Positions 1 through 9,190 of a DNA stretch of 64,000 nt are shown one piece after another (position 1 is the first letter of the stretch; every line of letters starts with the position of its first letter). The notes below the pieces were generated by a model that ran no database searches, was not told where the DNA came from, and was given only the letters and a program-made list of their open reading frames with translations. Origin of the DNA: Sporosarcina sp. P2 (GTDB lineage: Bacteria > Bacillota > Bacilli > Bacillales_A > Planococcaceae); the NCBI RefSeq assembly GCF_002743255.1, contig NZ_PDYY01000001.1, positions 372,001 to 436,000 on the forward strand. The letters are read 5' to 3'. The position numbers and the translations under genes are program-made.

Positions 1-201
1 AGTGACTGCTGAACGCCCCTGGCTATTTGTTTTCATAGATACCTCTGAAGGTACGACCACTTGGGCACTGATTACGTATTGATTTTCTGATTTGTCGATT
101 CCCATTGCCATTGTGATGCCGAGCTCATTTAACTCCCTCCGATCCCAACAACCCGAGAGAAAGAGGGTGAGAATCAAGAGTACCAATAGACTTTTTTTCA
201 T
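1..201 (-). CDS. GerAC-type germinant receptor lipoprotein (partial, N-terminus)
   Basis: The first 67 codons are present and the rest lies beyond the left edge. The translation opens with a short hydrophobic signal ending in the lipobox LSGC (Cys18), then WDRRELNELGI, the usual start of mature GerAC/GerBC/GerKC proteins. Such lipoproteins are the C subunit of nutrient germinant receptors in the spore inner membrane. The ATG (201-199) lies three bases after the stop of the upstream gerAA-type gene, with a GGGGGAG ribosome site inside that gene's last codons, so the two are co-translated. Confidence 0.9.
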   Translation of the reverse strand, partial: MKKSLLVLLILTLFLSGCWDRRELNELGITMAMGIDKSENQYVISAQVVVPSEVSMKTNSQGRSAVT

Positions 202-204
202 CAC

Positions 205-1815
205 TTACTCCCCCGATTCCTCATTTTTTGGTGGTTGCGGTTTTGCAGAAGCTGGATCTTGTTGCCTCACCACATTGGTTTGATTGATTAGGCGAGGCCT
301 AGTAAACATTTTCCATATAGGGACAACAATTAACGTATCTTTTTGATCGGAAACATTAAATGGAGCGAATGGTGCCATATAGGGTACACCAAAAGAACGT
401 AAACTGCATAAATGGAGAATAAGAGCGACCAATCCTATGGCTAGGCCGTATAAACCAAACGATGCGGCCAAACCCATAAATCCAAAACGCAGTATTCTTA
501 CCGAAATCGCCATGTTGTAAGTAGGCGAAACGAAACTAGATATGGCGGTTATGGAAACGACGATTACCATAGCGGCAGATATAATGCCGGCTTCAACCGC
601 TGCGGTCCCAATTACAAAGGCACCTACAATCGACATGGCTGAACCGATCGAGCGGGGCATTCGTATGCCTGCTTCCCTCAATATTTCAAAAGTGACTTCC
701 ATAATGATGGCTTCAACAAATGCCGGAAATGGAACACCTTCTCGTTGGGCTGTCAGGCTAATGAGCAATGCAGGTGGTAACATGACTTGATGAAAAGTTG
801 TGATGGCAACAAATAATGCGGGTGCAAGCAACGCAATCATAAATGCAAAAAAGCGAAGGAGTCGAATCAGACTCCCAATACCCGTATGCACATAGTAATC
901 TTCAGGAGACTGAAAAAATTGGACGAACAGTGCCGGCACGATCAGCACAAATGGGGTTCCATCTACTAAAATGGCTATGCGACCTTCGAGAAGTGCCGCA
1001 GCTACAATATCCGGACGTTCCGTATTGAAAACAGTGGGAAAAGGAGAATACGTTGAATCTTCAATGAATCCCTCGATATTCCCACTTTCAAGAATCCCAT
1101 CAATATCTATGCGATCCAAACGTAAACGGACTTCATTCACAATTTTGTCATTTGCAACACCATGAATATACATGAGGGAAACATTCGTTTTCGTGCGTGT
1201 TCCAATAACCTTTGACTCCATCCAAAGGTTCGGGTCTTTAATTTTCCGACGAATTAATGCCGTATTCACACGCAGATTTTCGGAAAACCCTTCGCGTGGT
1301 CCTCTGACTACTGTCTGAGACGCAGGCTCTGTTATCCCGCGCTCAACCCAGTGCTTATTACCCATCACCAGACCTTCAGAATATCCATCGATCAACAGAA
1401 TAGTATCTCCTGATAAAAGAGAAGTGAAAAGATCATCAAAATTGGTTAGATCTTTAATCTCCCCTACCGTCATAGCAAAATCTTTTAAGGCGGTTAAAAG
1501 ATTATGTCCTGGCGTCAACTTCTTTTCTAATCCGGTACCTTTTATATCCAACATCAAAGATTCCATTATGAAATTTTGCAATGAAGGTGTATCGGTCAAT
1601 CCATCGGTATAGAAAATACCTGCTTTCACCGATCCGTCTTGACCAATTCGGATTTCTCGAATTACAATATCCGAGCTTTCGCCCAAGCTATTTTTTACGA
1701 ATTGTATATTGTCTTGAAGACTTGTCTTTAAATCGTTTGGTGAACTGTTTTCGTTCGTTTGGCTAGGGGGAGTGGATTGTTCTTTCGTATTAGTTTTCTT
1801 TTTAAAAAAGCCCAT
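205..1815 (-). CDS. GerAA/GerKA-family spore germination receptor A subunit
   Basis: 536 residues. A hydrophilic N-terminal half (about residues 1-300, with a Lys/Thr/Ser-rich head) precedes several hydrophobic segments (about 315-500), the GerA family pattern. Segments such as IDGYSEGLVMGNKHWVERGI and MPRSIGSAMSIVGAFVIGTA resemble GerAA, GerBA and GerKA. The protein is the A subunit of a nutrient receptor in the spore inner membrane; the ligand cannot be predicted. The start is set by AAGAGGTAG upstream of the ATG at 1815. A gerAC-type gene follows; a B subunit gene is not between them and may lie further left. Confidence 0.92.
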   Translation of the reverse strand: MGFFKKKTNTKEQSTPPSQTNENSSPNDLKTSLQDNIQFVKNSLGESSDIVIREIRIGQDGSVKAGIFYTDGLTDTPSLQNFIMESLMLDIKGTGLEKKLTPGHNLLTALKDFAMTVGEIKDLTNFDDLFTSLLSGDTILLIDGYSEGLVMGNKHWVERGITEPASQTVVRGPREGFSENLRVNTALIRRKIKDPNLWMESKVIGTRTKTNVSLMYIHGVANDKIVNEVRLRLDRIDIDGILESGNIEGFIEDSTYSPFPTVFNTERPDIVAAALLEGRIAILVDGTPFVLIVPALFVQFFQSPEDYYVHTGIGSLIRLLRFFAFMIALLAPALFVAITTFHQVMLPPALLISLTAQREGVPFPAFVEAIIMEVTFEILREAGIRMPRSIGSAMSIVGAFVIGTAAVEAGIISAAMVIVVSITAISSFVSPTYNMAISVRILRFGFMGLAASFGLYGLAIGLVALILHLCSLRSFGVPYMAPFAPFNVSDQKDTLIVVPIWKMFTRPRLINQTNVVRQQDPASAKPQPPKNEESGE

Positions 1816-2309
1816 ACACTACCTCTTTTACTGTTTGGTATTTTGAAAAGTTATGCATGATTTGTGCTATTTCTTTGCTGTTTTATTCATCTTGTCCTTA
1901 TTTTTCTTCTTTTATGCGGGTTGATTGGTGTTTTTGGATGGGAGTGGTGAAATGAAAGGGCTTTTTGTTGGTAGCGGGTGTTTGATGGGTGATACTTTCA
2001 TTCGGCTATATCTAAGGGGGGGCTCGGTTGAATGAGCTGCTGTAGAAGTAATAGACGGTTGTAATGGGGGAACGACGTGCAATATTGAATCCCAGGAAAA
2101 GGCTAATGAGGGTTTGAGTAGAATGGTGAAAGGGGTGTCTGCTGGCGACTTATATAATAGAAGTAATTTTTTAAAAGGAGTTAACTGGTTTTCTAAATAT
2201 AAATTCTATTTAGATATTGAATTGATTCTATTAACCTTGTACTATAGTACTACATATCGGAAATTCTATCCGAAAGAGCATTTACTACAAACATACAAGG
2301 AGTGAAGAC
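1816..2309. other. intergenic, divergent control region
   Basis: It separates the leftward gerA genes from the rightward SLH gene and should carry both promoters. I could not settle a sigma-G-type promoter for gerA or a clear sigma-A promoter for the SLH gene; a TTGATT near 2223 has poorly spaced -10 candidates. A 63-codon frame here has no coding character. Confidence 0.5.
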
Positions 2310-3557
2310 ATGAGTAAATTACTACAAACTGTTCTGTGGATTGCATTACTGTTCATCTTATCCATTACCTTCATTCATACAGGACAGGCATCCGCAAAAG
2401 AATTTACAGACGTGCCGAAGAAGCATCCGAACTACACAGCGATTCAAGAGATGGAGAAGAAAGGATTTATTAACGGTTATCCGGACGGCAAATTCCGACC
2501 GAATGAGCCGATCAGCCGGAAACATGTCGCGACATTGCTCGATCAGGCACTGAAGCTACCAAAAGCAAGTAAAAAGCTGATCTATAAAGATGTGCAGCTG
2601 AGTCACCCGTACTATCAGCCCATCATGAATTTGACACAGGCGGGTATCGTGAGCGGAGGATTAAATCAGAAATTTAATCCGAATGCGCCGGTTACACGGA
2701 TTCAGATGGCGAAAATTTTGGATTTGGCGTTCCGTTTTCGTTTCGATGAGCGGCCTGGTGGCTTCCATGACTTATATCAGGATCATTGGGGCTTTGTGCA
2801 TGCGCACGCACTGCTGGTGAATGGCGTAGCAAAAGGTGATAAGGGTAATTTTTATCCGAACCGCCCGGTAACCCGTGCGCATTACGCGGAGTTTTTGAGT
2901 CGAGCGTTGAAAGTGGGCGTCACACCTGTGGAAACAGGAACAGTGAGCAAAGAGGAAGTGCTGGATCTTATACACCGCAAATCGGCTGAGGTAGAAGGTG
3001 TCATGATCAGAGGAATGATAGCGAAGAAAAAGTTTAGTGAAATTCGTGCCGAGCTACTACCTTATGCAACTGCAAGATTCACAGATGTTCAAATGAAGCC
3101 AGATTATCCATATGTTTGTTTCGAGTGCGATAATTCTTTCTTCCCATTCTATGTATCAGAGTTGTCGTTCCGCCTGAATTATTCGCAGCCAAGCAAAGAC
3201 ACACTGAACATTCACACGGTTTTGCTGGATTCAGACGGACCGGTTTCAGGCGGATTATTCGTGGATTATATGTTTAAAAAGGAAAGCGGTAAATGGAAAA
3301 TACATGATTTGAAGTACACCCCGATTGGCAAGAGGAATTTTGAGCTAACGAAGGATGAAGTGGAGCAGATTTTGCGTTATGATTATTCTTATCAAAAACC
3401 TGTCAACATTCAGTTCATCTCCCAATCAGAGGCAAGAGATCGAGATGGGAAGAGCGGTGAAACGTATACGTACAAAAAATATCGATTCACTGTTCAGACG
3501 AATGACGGTCGTCATACAGTCGACGTGCGTTCAGATAGTGGCTATTACGAATATTGA
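2310..3557 (+). CDS. SLH-domain cell-surface protein
   Basis: 415 residues. A signal peptide ends near TGQASA (about residue 29). Three S-layer-homology repeats follow (about 30-90, 92-150 and 155-210), each with the FxDVP/HPYY...GxxxGxxxxxFxPN...TR pattern that binds pyruvylated secondary cell-wall polymer. The C-terminal ~200 residues are not recognised; a decayed copy of that domain lies at 13103-13443. The start follows AAGGAGTGAAGAC. The role is probably a cell-wall-anchored surface protein; enzymatic activity is unknown. Confidence 0.88.
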   Translation: MSKLLQTVLWIALLFILSITFIHTGQASAKEFTDVPKKHPNYTAIQEMEKKGFINGYPDGKFRPNEPISRKHVATLLDQALKLPKASKKLIYKDVQLSHPYYQPIMNLTQAGIVSGGLNQKFNPNAPVTRIQMAKILDLAFRFRFDERPGGFHDLYQDHWGFVHAHALLVNGVAKGDKGNFYPNRPVTRAHYAEFLSRALKVGVTPVETGTVSKEEVLDLIHRKSAEVEGVMIRGMIAKKKFSEIRAELLPYATARFTDVQMKPDYPYVCFECDNSFFPFYVSELSFRLNYSQPSKDTLNIHTVLLDSDGPVSGGLFVDYMFKKESGKWKIHDLKYTPIGKRNFELTKDEVEQILRYDYSYQKPVNIQFISQSEARDRDGKSGETYTYKKYRFTVQTNDGRHTVDVRSDSGYYEY

Positions 3558-3569
3558 GAATGATAGAAA

Positions 3570-3595
3570 TGCCTGGCGGGTTGCCGGGCATTTTT
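3570..3595 (+). terminator. rho-independent terminator of the SLH gene
   Basis: An 8-bp stem TGCCTGGC/GCCGGGCA (one G-U pair) with a 5-nt loop is followed by TTTTT, 12 bases after the SLH stop codon. Confidence 0.88.
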
Positions 3596-3657
3596 ATCGT
3601 ATTAGACGTTGTTGTTGAAGATTGCGTGAATGGATAAACATTTCCTTTTATTTAATA

Positions 3658-3705
3658 AAAAACAGTCTTAAAAGTCAGTAGGATATGACTTTCAAGACTG
3701 TTTTT
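3658..3705. terminator. bidirectional terminator
   Basis: A long hairpin, AAAAACAGTCTT/AAGACTGTTTTT with a second inner stem AAAGTCA/TGACTTT. It carries A-runs and T-runs at its ends, so it can serve the leftward madLM-TauE unit and backs up the SLH terminator. Confidence 0.85.
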
Positions 3706-3716
3706 AACTTTATATA

Positions 3717-4517
3717 TTATTCGAAGATCATTGTCATTACAACAATTGAGAGTAATAATAAATAGATTCTAGAAAATAATCGATCGGGAAGGATGTGAGA
3801 AATCCAAATTCCAATTGGCACACCTATAAATCCTCCAAATACAATACCTAGAAATGCTGGAATATAAACAAAACCAAGAGACCATGGAGGAAGATCAGGG
3901 TGGTTAAAACCGTTATATATAGCAGTGATCGTTCCAAAAATTGCTATGGGCAGACTTAAAGGGGTGGCTAACGAAACGGCATTGACCATTTTTAAGTGAC
4001 AAGTACGTAAAAATGGTATGGTCATTAAACCTCCGCCAACTCCAAGTAAAGTAGAAATAAACCCAATTATTCCTCCGGCGAGTGATGTTTTCAAGCGACT
4101 AGGCATCTGTATAGAATCCGTTTTAATATGGATAAAGCTTTTCGTAATAAGAGATGAAAAAATTGTATACACAACTAGAGTAATAAATAAATATCTAAGA
4201 ATATCTCCTTCAATTAAAGGGGAAACTAACCCTCCAATTATTGCACCAACAGCGATTGTCGGTGCAAGTTGTAAAAAGATAAACCACAAGATATGTTTTT
4301 TGCGATGATGAGATATTGTAGAATTAGTGGAATTTACAATCATAATGGCTAATGACGTTCCTATTGCTACATACATTACTAGAGTATCAGGAAACCCTAA
4401 TGTTGGTAATATTATATATAACATTGGCACTACAACAAAACCACCACCAAATCCAAACAGACTAGACAGTAAGCCTGTCAACACCCCAAATGTCAAAAAG
4501 ACAATAAATAGATACAT
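3717..4517 (-). CDS. TauE/SafE-family (DUF81) membrane permease
   Basis: 266 residues from the ATG at 4517, preceded by AGGAG; an in-frame ATG four codons upstream (4529) has no ribosome site. About eight hydrophobic segments are visible, with the repeated family motif of Gly-rich GFGGGFVVVP near the N-terminus and GVGGGLMTIP in the second half. Family members move organic anions such as sulfoacetate or sulfite, usually outward. It lies about 60 bp behind madM on the same strand, with the shared terminator after it, so it is probably the third gene of the malonate transport operon. Possible substrates are malonate, acetate or another small acid; this is inference. Confidence 0.82.
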   Translation of the reverse strand: MYLFIVFLTFGVLTGLLSSLFGFGGGFVVVPMLYIILPTLGFPDTLVMYVAIGTSLAIMIVNSTNSTISHHRKKHILWFIFLQLAPTIAVGAIIGGLVSPLIEGDILRYLFITLVVYTIFSSLITKSFIHIKTDSIQMPSRLKTSLAGGIIGFISTLLGVGGGLMTIPFLRTCHLKMVNAVSLATPLSLPIAIFGTITAIYNGFNHPDLPPWSLGFVYIPAFLGIVFGGFIGVPIGIWISHILPDRLFSRIYLLLLSIVVMTMIFE

Positions 4518-4577
4518 GAAACTCCTCATTTAACATAGTATTGAATGGGAAAGATGTAAATTAAGTAAATAAAACTA

Positions 4578-5342
4578 TTACCAAATCGAGTTTGTAATCA
4601 AGTAAAGTATAGTAGGACAAAGTAAACAACCCAAACCCGTGTAGAAGGTTGCAGTGACGGCTCCATAAGGGACTAACCGGATATCTGTAGCAGCTAAGCC
4701 ACCTGCTACGCCAGAGGTAGTACCCATCAACCCACCGTATATCATAGCTGATAAAGGATTATTCAATCCAATGAATCTAGCTACAAACGGTGTTCCCACC
4801 ATAACCAGAACTGATTTCACTAAACCAGCTGCTATACTGATGGCGATTACTTCAGAACTTGCATTTAATGCTGCACCTGTAATTGGACCCACAATATACG
4901 TAACAGCACCCGCACCAATTGTTGTAAGGCTAACTGCATCAGTATAACCAAAGACTAACGCTATGACTACACCGATAAAGAATGATAGGAATACACCGAA
5001 AAATAGAGAGAGTACACCTTTAATACCCGCTTTCTTAATTTCATCAAAGTTTGCACCAAAAGCGGTAGCTACAATTGCGAAATCTCTCAACATACTTCCG
5101 CCTAAAAAACCAATTCCGGCAAATAGTGAAATATCGGACAAACCTTTTGTGCCTTCTGAAAAAAGACCACCAAAATAGGCGAGTATTAAACCGAGAACGA
5201 TTGCAATAGCGGATCCATGCACGAGCCCCCTCGTTAGCTTACTAGATATTAGATAAGCAATGTACATTGTAATACCTACAACTATAAAACCTGTAATCAA
5301 TCCATTTGATTCGAGTGCATTTGTAATCGCTTCCATAAACAT
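4578..5342 (-). CDS. madM: malonate transporter subunit MadM
   Basis: 254 residues, very hydrophobic, with the Gly/Ala-rich segments typical of MadM, for example AGIGFLGGSMLRDFAIVATA and GGLMGTTSGVAGGLAATD. MadM and MadL together form the Na+-coupled malonate importer known from Malonomonas. The ATG is set by AAGGAGG in the end of madL, one base after the madL stop. Its place opposite the mdc operon fits substrate uptake for malonate decarboxylase. Confidence 0.92.
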   Translation of the reverse strand: MFMEAITNALESNGLITGFIVVGITMYIAYLISSKLTRGLVHGSAIAIVLGLILAYFGGLFSEGTKGLSDISLFAGIGFLGGSMLRDFAIVATAFGANFDEIKKAGIKGVLSLFFGVFLSFFIGVVIALVFGYTDAVSLTTIGAGAVTYIVGPITGAALNASSEVIAISIAAGLVKSVLVMVGTPFVARFIGLNNPLSAMIYGGLMGTTSGVAGGLAATDIRLVPYGAVTATFYTGLGCLLCPTILYLITNSIW

Positions 5343-5343
5343 G

Positions 5344-5754
5344 TTAATTCGCCTCCTTTGGCTTTAGTGGGTTAGTTCTATTGAATTCAATCTCAGATTC
5401 CTTTGCTTTCTTACCGCCTATGATAGGAACGAAGAACCAACTTATAACGACTGTAACCCCACCAGCGACAATAGCCAAAGGACCACCTGTTAAAGCGCCT
5501 AACACATTCTGACTAGCTGCCATGGCAATGACGATAGGTATATACATAGCATTCCAAAAAGCTAAACCAGACTGAGCTGGCATACTCAACATGTCTTTCT
5601 TTTGTAGTCTATCTATTACAACAATAAGCAAAAGCATGGCGATTCCTACACCGCCTACATTGGAATCTACACCCATTAGGCTTCCAATAATTTCACCACA
5701 AAACATCCCTACTAAAAAACAAGCAGCTAAAATTGCAACACCGTAAATTACCAT
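5344..5754 (-). CDS. madL: malonate transporter subunit MadL
   Basis: 136 residues with about four membrane segments; MVIYGVAILAACFLVGMFCG and the following GxxxGVDSNVGGVGIAMLLL stretch match MadL. It is the small subunit of the MadLM malonate importer. GGAGGAGTG precedes the ATG. First gene of the leftward operon, driven from the shared control region 5755-5940. Confidence 0.92.
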   Translation of the reverse strand: MVIYGVAILAACFLVGMFCGEIIGSLMGVDSNVGGVGIAMLLLIVVIDRLQKKDMLSMPAQSGLAFWNAMYIPIVIAMAASQNVLGALTGGPLAIVAGGVTVVISWFFVPIIGGKKAKESEIEFNRTNPLKPKEAN

Positions 5755-5777
5755 TCGTTCACTCCTCCAAAATTATT

Positions 5778-5790
5778 TAGTCGACTGTAT
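5778..5790 (-). promoter_or_regulatory. GntR-type operator at the madL promoter
   Basis: TAGTCGACTGTAT is the exact reverse complement of the site at 5904-5916. The core AGTCGACT is itself a palindrome and contains the GT-N2-AC arrangement typical of FadR-subfamily GntR operators. It lies just downstream of the predicted madL -10, where binding would repress. Confidence 0.78.
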
Positions 5791-5799
5791 TCTAAATTT

Positions 5800-5828
5800 A
5801 GGATAATCAATAAATTGGAAATATGCAA
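5800..5828 (-). promoter_or_regulatory. madLM promoter
   Basis: On the minus strand, -35 TTGCAT (5828-5823), a 17-bp spacer and -10 TATCCT (5805-5800). The operator 5778-5790 begins about ten bases downstream. Confidence 0.55.
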
Positions 5829-5868
5829 GCTAAAGTTTCAATATTATTAGAATATTCAACATTTACTA

Positions 5869-5895
5869 TTGAATAAATTATCCAATTTGTATAAT
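5869..5895 (+). promoter_or_regulatory. mdc operon promoter
   Basis: TTGAAT (5869-5874) and a consensus TATAAT (5890-5895), with a short 15-bp spacer. The mirror-image operator at 5904-5916 covers the likely start of transcription. Confidence 0.6.
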
Positions 5896-5903
5896 ATGAT
5901 AGT

Positions 5904-5916
5904 ATACAGTCGACTA
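5904..5916 (+). promoter_or_regulatory. GntR-type operator at the mdc promoter
   Basis: ATACAGTCGACTA, the exact reverse complement of 5778-5790, lies eight bases after the -10 box. The two sites sit at matching places relative to two divergent promoters, as expected if one repressor controls uptake and catabolism. Confidence 0.78.
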
Positions 5917-5940
5917 TGTAACTTAAATTGAGGTGAGCCA

Positions 5941-6591
5941 ATGGAATATTTTGAGAAGTCATTAGATAACGCTTTATCAGTAATGGTAGCGAATCAATTA
6001 CTAGGGCAAGTATTAAACAATGAGTTAAAACCTGGCGATCAAGTTGTTGAAAGTAATTACGCTGAACAGTTTCAAATTAGCCGATCTCCGGTTCGAGAAG
6101 CAATCTATTTACTCACTATGGAAGGAATTATTGAACGCGTACCTCGAAAAGGTGCCTATATCAAAGGGTACACAATAGATGAGATGAAAGATTTATTGGA
6201 TGTCCGCAATTCATTGGAGTTATTAGCAGTAGAACGCTTGACTAAACCTAGTCAAGAAAAAATGTTATTAGACGAGATGAAGACACTTGTCCAACACATG
6301 ACTATAGTAGATGACATTACAGAATATGCTCACTTAAACTATCAATTTCATTACTTAATCTTGAAGTTGAGTAAGAGTAGTGTATTGACTGATATGTACA
6401 GCAAAATATCATTACCGTTATTACGTATTCAGGTTATTCATTTTTCCAGCAATAAGATGATTGAGAAGTCAGTGAGAGAACATAAGCAAATTTACAGCTG
6501 TTTAGTGAAGGATGATATTGTTCAAGTGAAATCCACTCTACGTAAACACACCGAAGATGTAATATTTAGCGTGAAAAGTAAATTATTGTAG
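5941..6591 (+). CDS. GntR-family (FCD-type) malonate regulator
   Basis: 216 residues. A winged helix-turn-helix occupies about residues 12-75 (LKPGDQVVESNYAEQFQISR then SPVREAIYLL), and an all-helical ligand domain of FCD type follows. Acinetobacter MdcY, a GntR-type regulator of malonate decarboxylase genes, is the nearest functional analogue known to me. The start follows GAGGTGA. It is the first gene of the mdc operon and probably represses it and madLM through the paired TAGTCGACTGTAT sites, with malonate or a derivative as inducer (inference). Confidence 0.85.
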   Translation: MEYFEKSLDNALSVMVANQLLGQVLNNELKPGDQVVESNYAEQFQISRSPVREAIYLLTMEGIIERVPRKGAYIKGYTIDEMKDLLDVRNSLELLAVERLTKPSQEKMLLDEMKTLVQHMTIVDDITEYAHLNYQFHYLILKLSKSSVLTDMYSKISLPLLRIQVIHFSSNKMIEKSVREHKQIYSCLVKDDIVQVKSTLRKHTEDVIFSVKSKLL

Positions 6592-6600
6592 GTGATTCAT

Positions 6601-7527
6601 ATGAAAAGCGCATGGTTATTTCCTGGGCAAGGTTCACAGTATCCACTATTTCTAGATGATCTACCTCAATATTCTGGTGTGATCAAAACAATAAATACAG
6701 CTTCGGAAATACTAAATGAGCCCATCCGCGCATTACAAACTAAGGAAAAATTGAACAGTACAAAAAATGTGCAGATGACTATGTTGACCGCGGGTGTGGC
6801 AGCAGCAAGGTATTTTATGGATGAAGGAGCAGAGCCACAATTTGTTGCCGGCCATTCGGTTGGAGCCTTTGCAGCTGCTGTTATAGCAAATGTCTTGAAA
6901 TTTGAAGATGCTTTGACGTTAGTGAAAGAACGTGGAGAATTAATGGAAGAGCTTCAAGACGAGTACTATGGAATGGCTGTCATCGTTGGGTTAACAGAAG
7001 TTCAATTAGAAAAAGTAGTTTCGACTATCCATACGGAAGAGTTTCCTGTATATGTTTCTAACCGCAATTCGCCAACACAGCTAACATTATCCGGACATAA
7101 AAGTGCCATGAGACAAGTGATTAGAGAAGTAGATGGAAAGGGAGCGAGTTCGGCGAAAATGTTACGTGTCACGACACCTTCTCATTCTCCATTATTTCTT
7201 CCAGTTCAGAAAAAGTTAAAAGAACGATTGAGTTCTTTAGAATTGAGACGTCCAACTATTCCTGTAATAGCCAATAGAAATGCTAGAGTTTTAAGACGAG
7301 CTGAAGATATTTCAGATGACTTGGCAGAGAGTATTGCGTTACCTGTTCGATGGCATGATGTAACCACTGTTTTACATGAAAATGGTGTACGTCAATTTAT
7401 TGAAATGCCACCTGGTGATGTATTGAAGCGGCTAGCAAATCAAGCCTTTCCTGATACTTATAGTTATGCGGTTACTACAAATGGAATAGAGGATTGTCTG
7501 TACGTAGAGAAAAACAAAGGAGTGTAG
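6601..7527 (+). CDS. mdcH: malonate decarboxylase transacylase subunit MdcH
   Basis: 308 residues, FabD-like malonyltransferase fold. LFPGQGSQYP lies at the N-terminus, the nucleophile motif GHSVG follows near residue 90, and TTPSHSPLF supplies the catalytic His. MdcH moves malonyl from malonyl-CoA onto the MdcC carrier to prime the decarboxylase. An upstream GTG (6592) is less likely because AGGTGA is correctly placed for the ATG at 6601. Confidence 0.9.
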   Translation: MKSAWLFPGQGSQYPLFLDDLPQYSGVIKTINTASEILNEPIRALQTKEKLNSTKNVQMTMLTAGVAAARYFMDEGAEPQFVAGHSVGAFAAAVIANVLKFEDALTLVKERGELMEELQDEYYGMAVIVGLTEVQLEKVVSTIHTEEFPVYVSNRNSPTQLTLSGHKSAMRQVIREVDGKGASSAKMLRVTTPSHSPLFLPVQKKLKERLSSLELRRPTIPVIANRNARVLRRAEDISDDLAESIALPVRWHDVTTVLHENGVRQFIEMPPGDVLKRLANQAFPDTYSYAVTTNGIEDCLYVEKNKGV

Positions 7528-7529
7528 AT

Positions 7530-9176
7530 ATGACAAATACTACTATAAGTTCATGGAATAAGAGATTTGAAAAAAAACAACAAATTATTGAAAGCGTTAA
7601 CAAGTTGGTTGATGGTCTGATCATTCCTACGGATAGAATTATAGAGGCTTTAGAGTTACTAATTAAACCAGGCGACCGTGTAGTGCTCGAAGGAAATAAT
7701 CAAAAACAAGCTTCATTTCTATCTCAGTCATTAGTAATGGTGAATCCAGAAAAAATCCATGATTTGCATATGATTATGTCAAGTGTATCTCGACCGGAAC
7801 ATTTAGATATTTTCGAAGAAGGCATTGCGAAGCGAATTGATATGAGCTATGCAGGACCGCAAAGCATGAGAATTGCACAAATGCTAGAAGACGGTAAATT
7901 GGAGCTAGGCGATCTACATACGTATGTGGAACTATATGGGAGACTATTTGTGGATTTAATACCTAACGTGGTACTAGTCGCTGCAGATAAAGCCGATAGA
8001 CAAGGTAATTTATATACGGGACCTAATACTGAAGAAACACCTACGATTGTAGAGGCAGCCGCATTTAGTGATGGAATTGTTATTGTTCAGGTGAACGAAA
8101 TTGTAGATGAATTACCTCGTGTCGACATCCCGAGTTCTTGGGTAGACTTCATTGTAGAAGCCGATAAGCCTTACGAATTGGAGCCATTATTTACACGTGA
8201 TCCACGACATATAACAGATATTCAAGTGTTACAAGGCATGATGTGCATTAGAGGAATTTATGAAAAACATGGAGTTCAATCGTTAAATCACGGAATTGGT
8301 TTTAATACAGCGGCTATTGAATTATTATTGCCAACATACGGAGAAAGTCTAGGTTTAAGGGGAAAGATCTGTAAAAACTGGATTCTCAATCCTCACCCTA
8401 CACTGATCCCAGCTATAGAGTCCGGTTGGGCAGAAAGTATTTATTGTTTTGGTGGGGAACTTGGAATGGAGAAGTATGTTCAAGCAAGAAGAGATGTATT
8501 CTTCACGGGTAAGGATGGTAGTATGCGATCTAATCGAACATTGGCTCAACTAGCAGGTCAGTACGCAGCAGATCTATTTATAGGCTCAACTTTACAGATG
8601 GATGCGTATGGAAATTCATCTACCGTAACAAAAGGTCGTTTGGCCGGCTATGGTGGAGCACCCAATATGGGCCATAATCCAGGAGGCAGACGCCATTCCA
8701 CAGAGGCTTGGTATAATATGATGACTTCCACGGATGAACTTGCGCGAGGTAAAAAGTTGGTAGTTCAGGTCGCGGAAACTTATCAAGATGCAAATACGCC
8801 TGTTTTTGTGGAGCGATTAGACGCAATTGATGTGAAAAAGCAAGCTGATTTAGCAGTTGCACCAGTCATGATTTATGCGGAAGACATTACACACGTAGTA
8901 ACAGAAGAGGGTATTGCCTATTTATATAAAACGGATAGTCCTGCTGAGCGAAGAGAAATGATTGCATCAATCGCTGGAGTAACACCACTTGGAATGGAAC
9001 ATGATCTTGAGAAAACACAGCAATTGCGAGATCGTGGAATGATAGCGATGCCTGAAGATATGAATATTCAAAGAGGGCAAGCCAATCGATCATTACTAGC
9101 CGCAAAAAGTATTGATGATTTGGTTCAGTGGTCAGGCGGTTTATATGAGCCACCTGCGAGATTCAAGAGTTGGTAA
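7530..9176 (+). CDS. mdcA: malonate decarboxylase alpha subunit (acetyl-S-ACP:malonate ACP transferase)
   Basis: 548 residues, close to the usual MdcA size of about 550. The CoA-transferase-like protein exchanges acetyl for malonyl on the MdcC prosthetic group, releasing acetate. Conserved blocks include GNNQKQASFLSQSL and STVTKGRLAGYGGAPNMGHN. The ATG at 7530 follows AAAGGAG; the open frame extends further upstream but without a ribosome site and into mdcH. Confidence 0.93.
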   Translation: MTNTTISSWNKRFEKKQQIIESVNKLVDGLIIPTDRIIEALELLIKPGDRVVLEGNNQKQASFLSQSLVMVNPEKIHDLHMIMSSVSRPEHLDIFEEGIAKRIDMSYAGPQSMRIAQMLEDGKLELGDLHTYVELYGRLFVDLIPNVVLVAADKADRQGNLYTGPNTEETPTIVEAAAFSDGIVIVQVNEIVDELPRVDIPSSWVDFIVEADKPYELEPLFTRDPRHITDIQVLQGMMCIRGIYEKHGVQSLNHGIGFNTAAIELLLPTYGESLGLRGKICKNWILNPHPTLIPAIESGWAESIYCFGGELGMEKYVQARRDVFFTGKDGSMRSNRTLAQLAGQYAADLFIGSTLQMDAYGNSSTVTKGRLAGYGGAPNMGHNPGGRRHSTEAWYNMMTSTDELARGKKLVVQVAETYQDANTPVFVERLDAIDVKKQADLAVAPVMIYAEDITHVVTEEGIAYLYKTDSPAERREMIASIAGVTPLGMEHDLEKTQQLRDRGMIAMPEDMNIQRGQANRSLLAAKSIDDLVQWSGGLYEPPARFKSW

Positions 9177-9190
9177 GGAGTGAATGTCAC

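Noticed and set aside
1830..1910. Sigma-G promoter for gerAA (TGAATA and CATGCATA on the minus strand)
   Set aside because: The spacing between the two boxes is about 24 bases, too long for a sigma-G promoter.
2114..2305. 63-codon frame before the first SLH gene
   Set aside because: No recognisable motif, and it lies wholly in the presumed promoter region.
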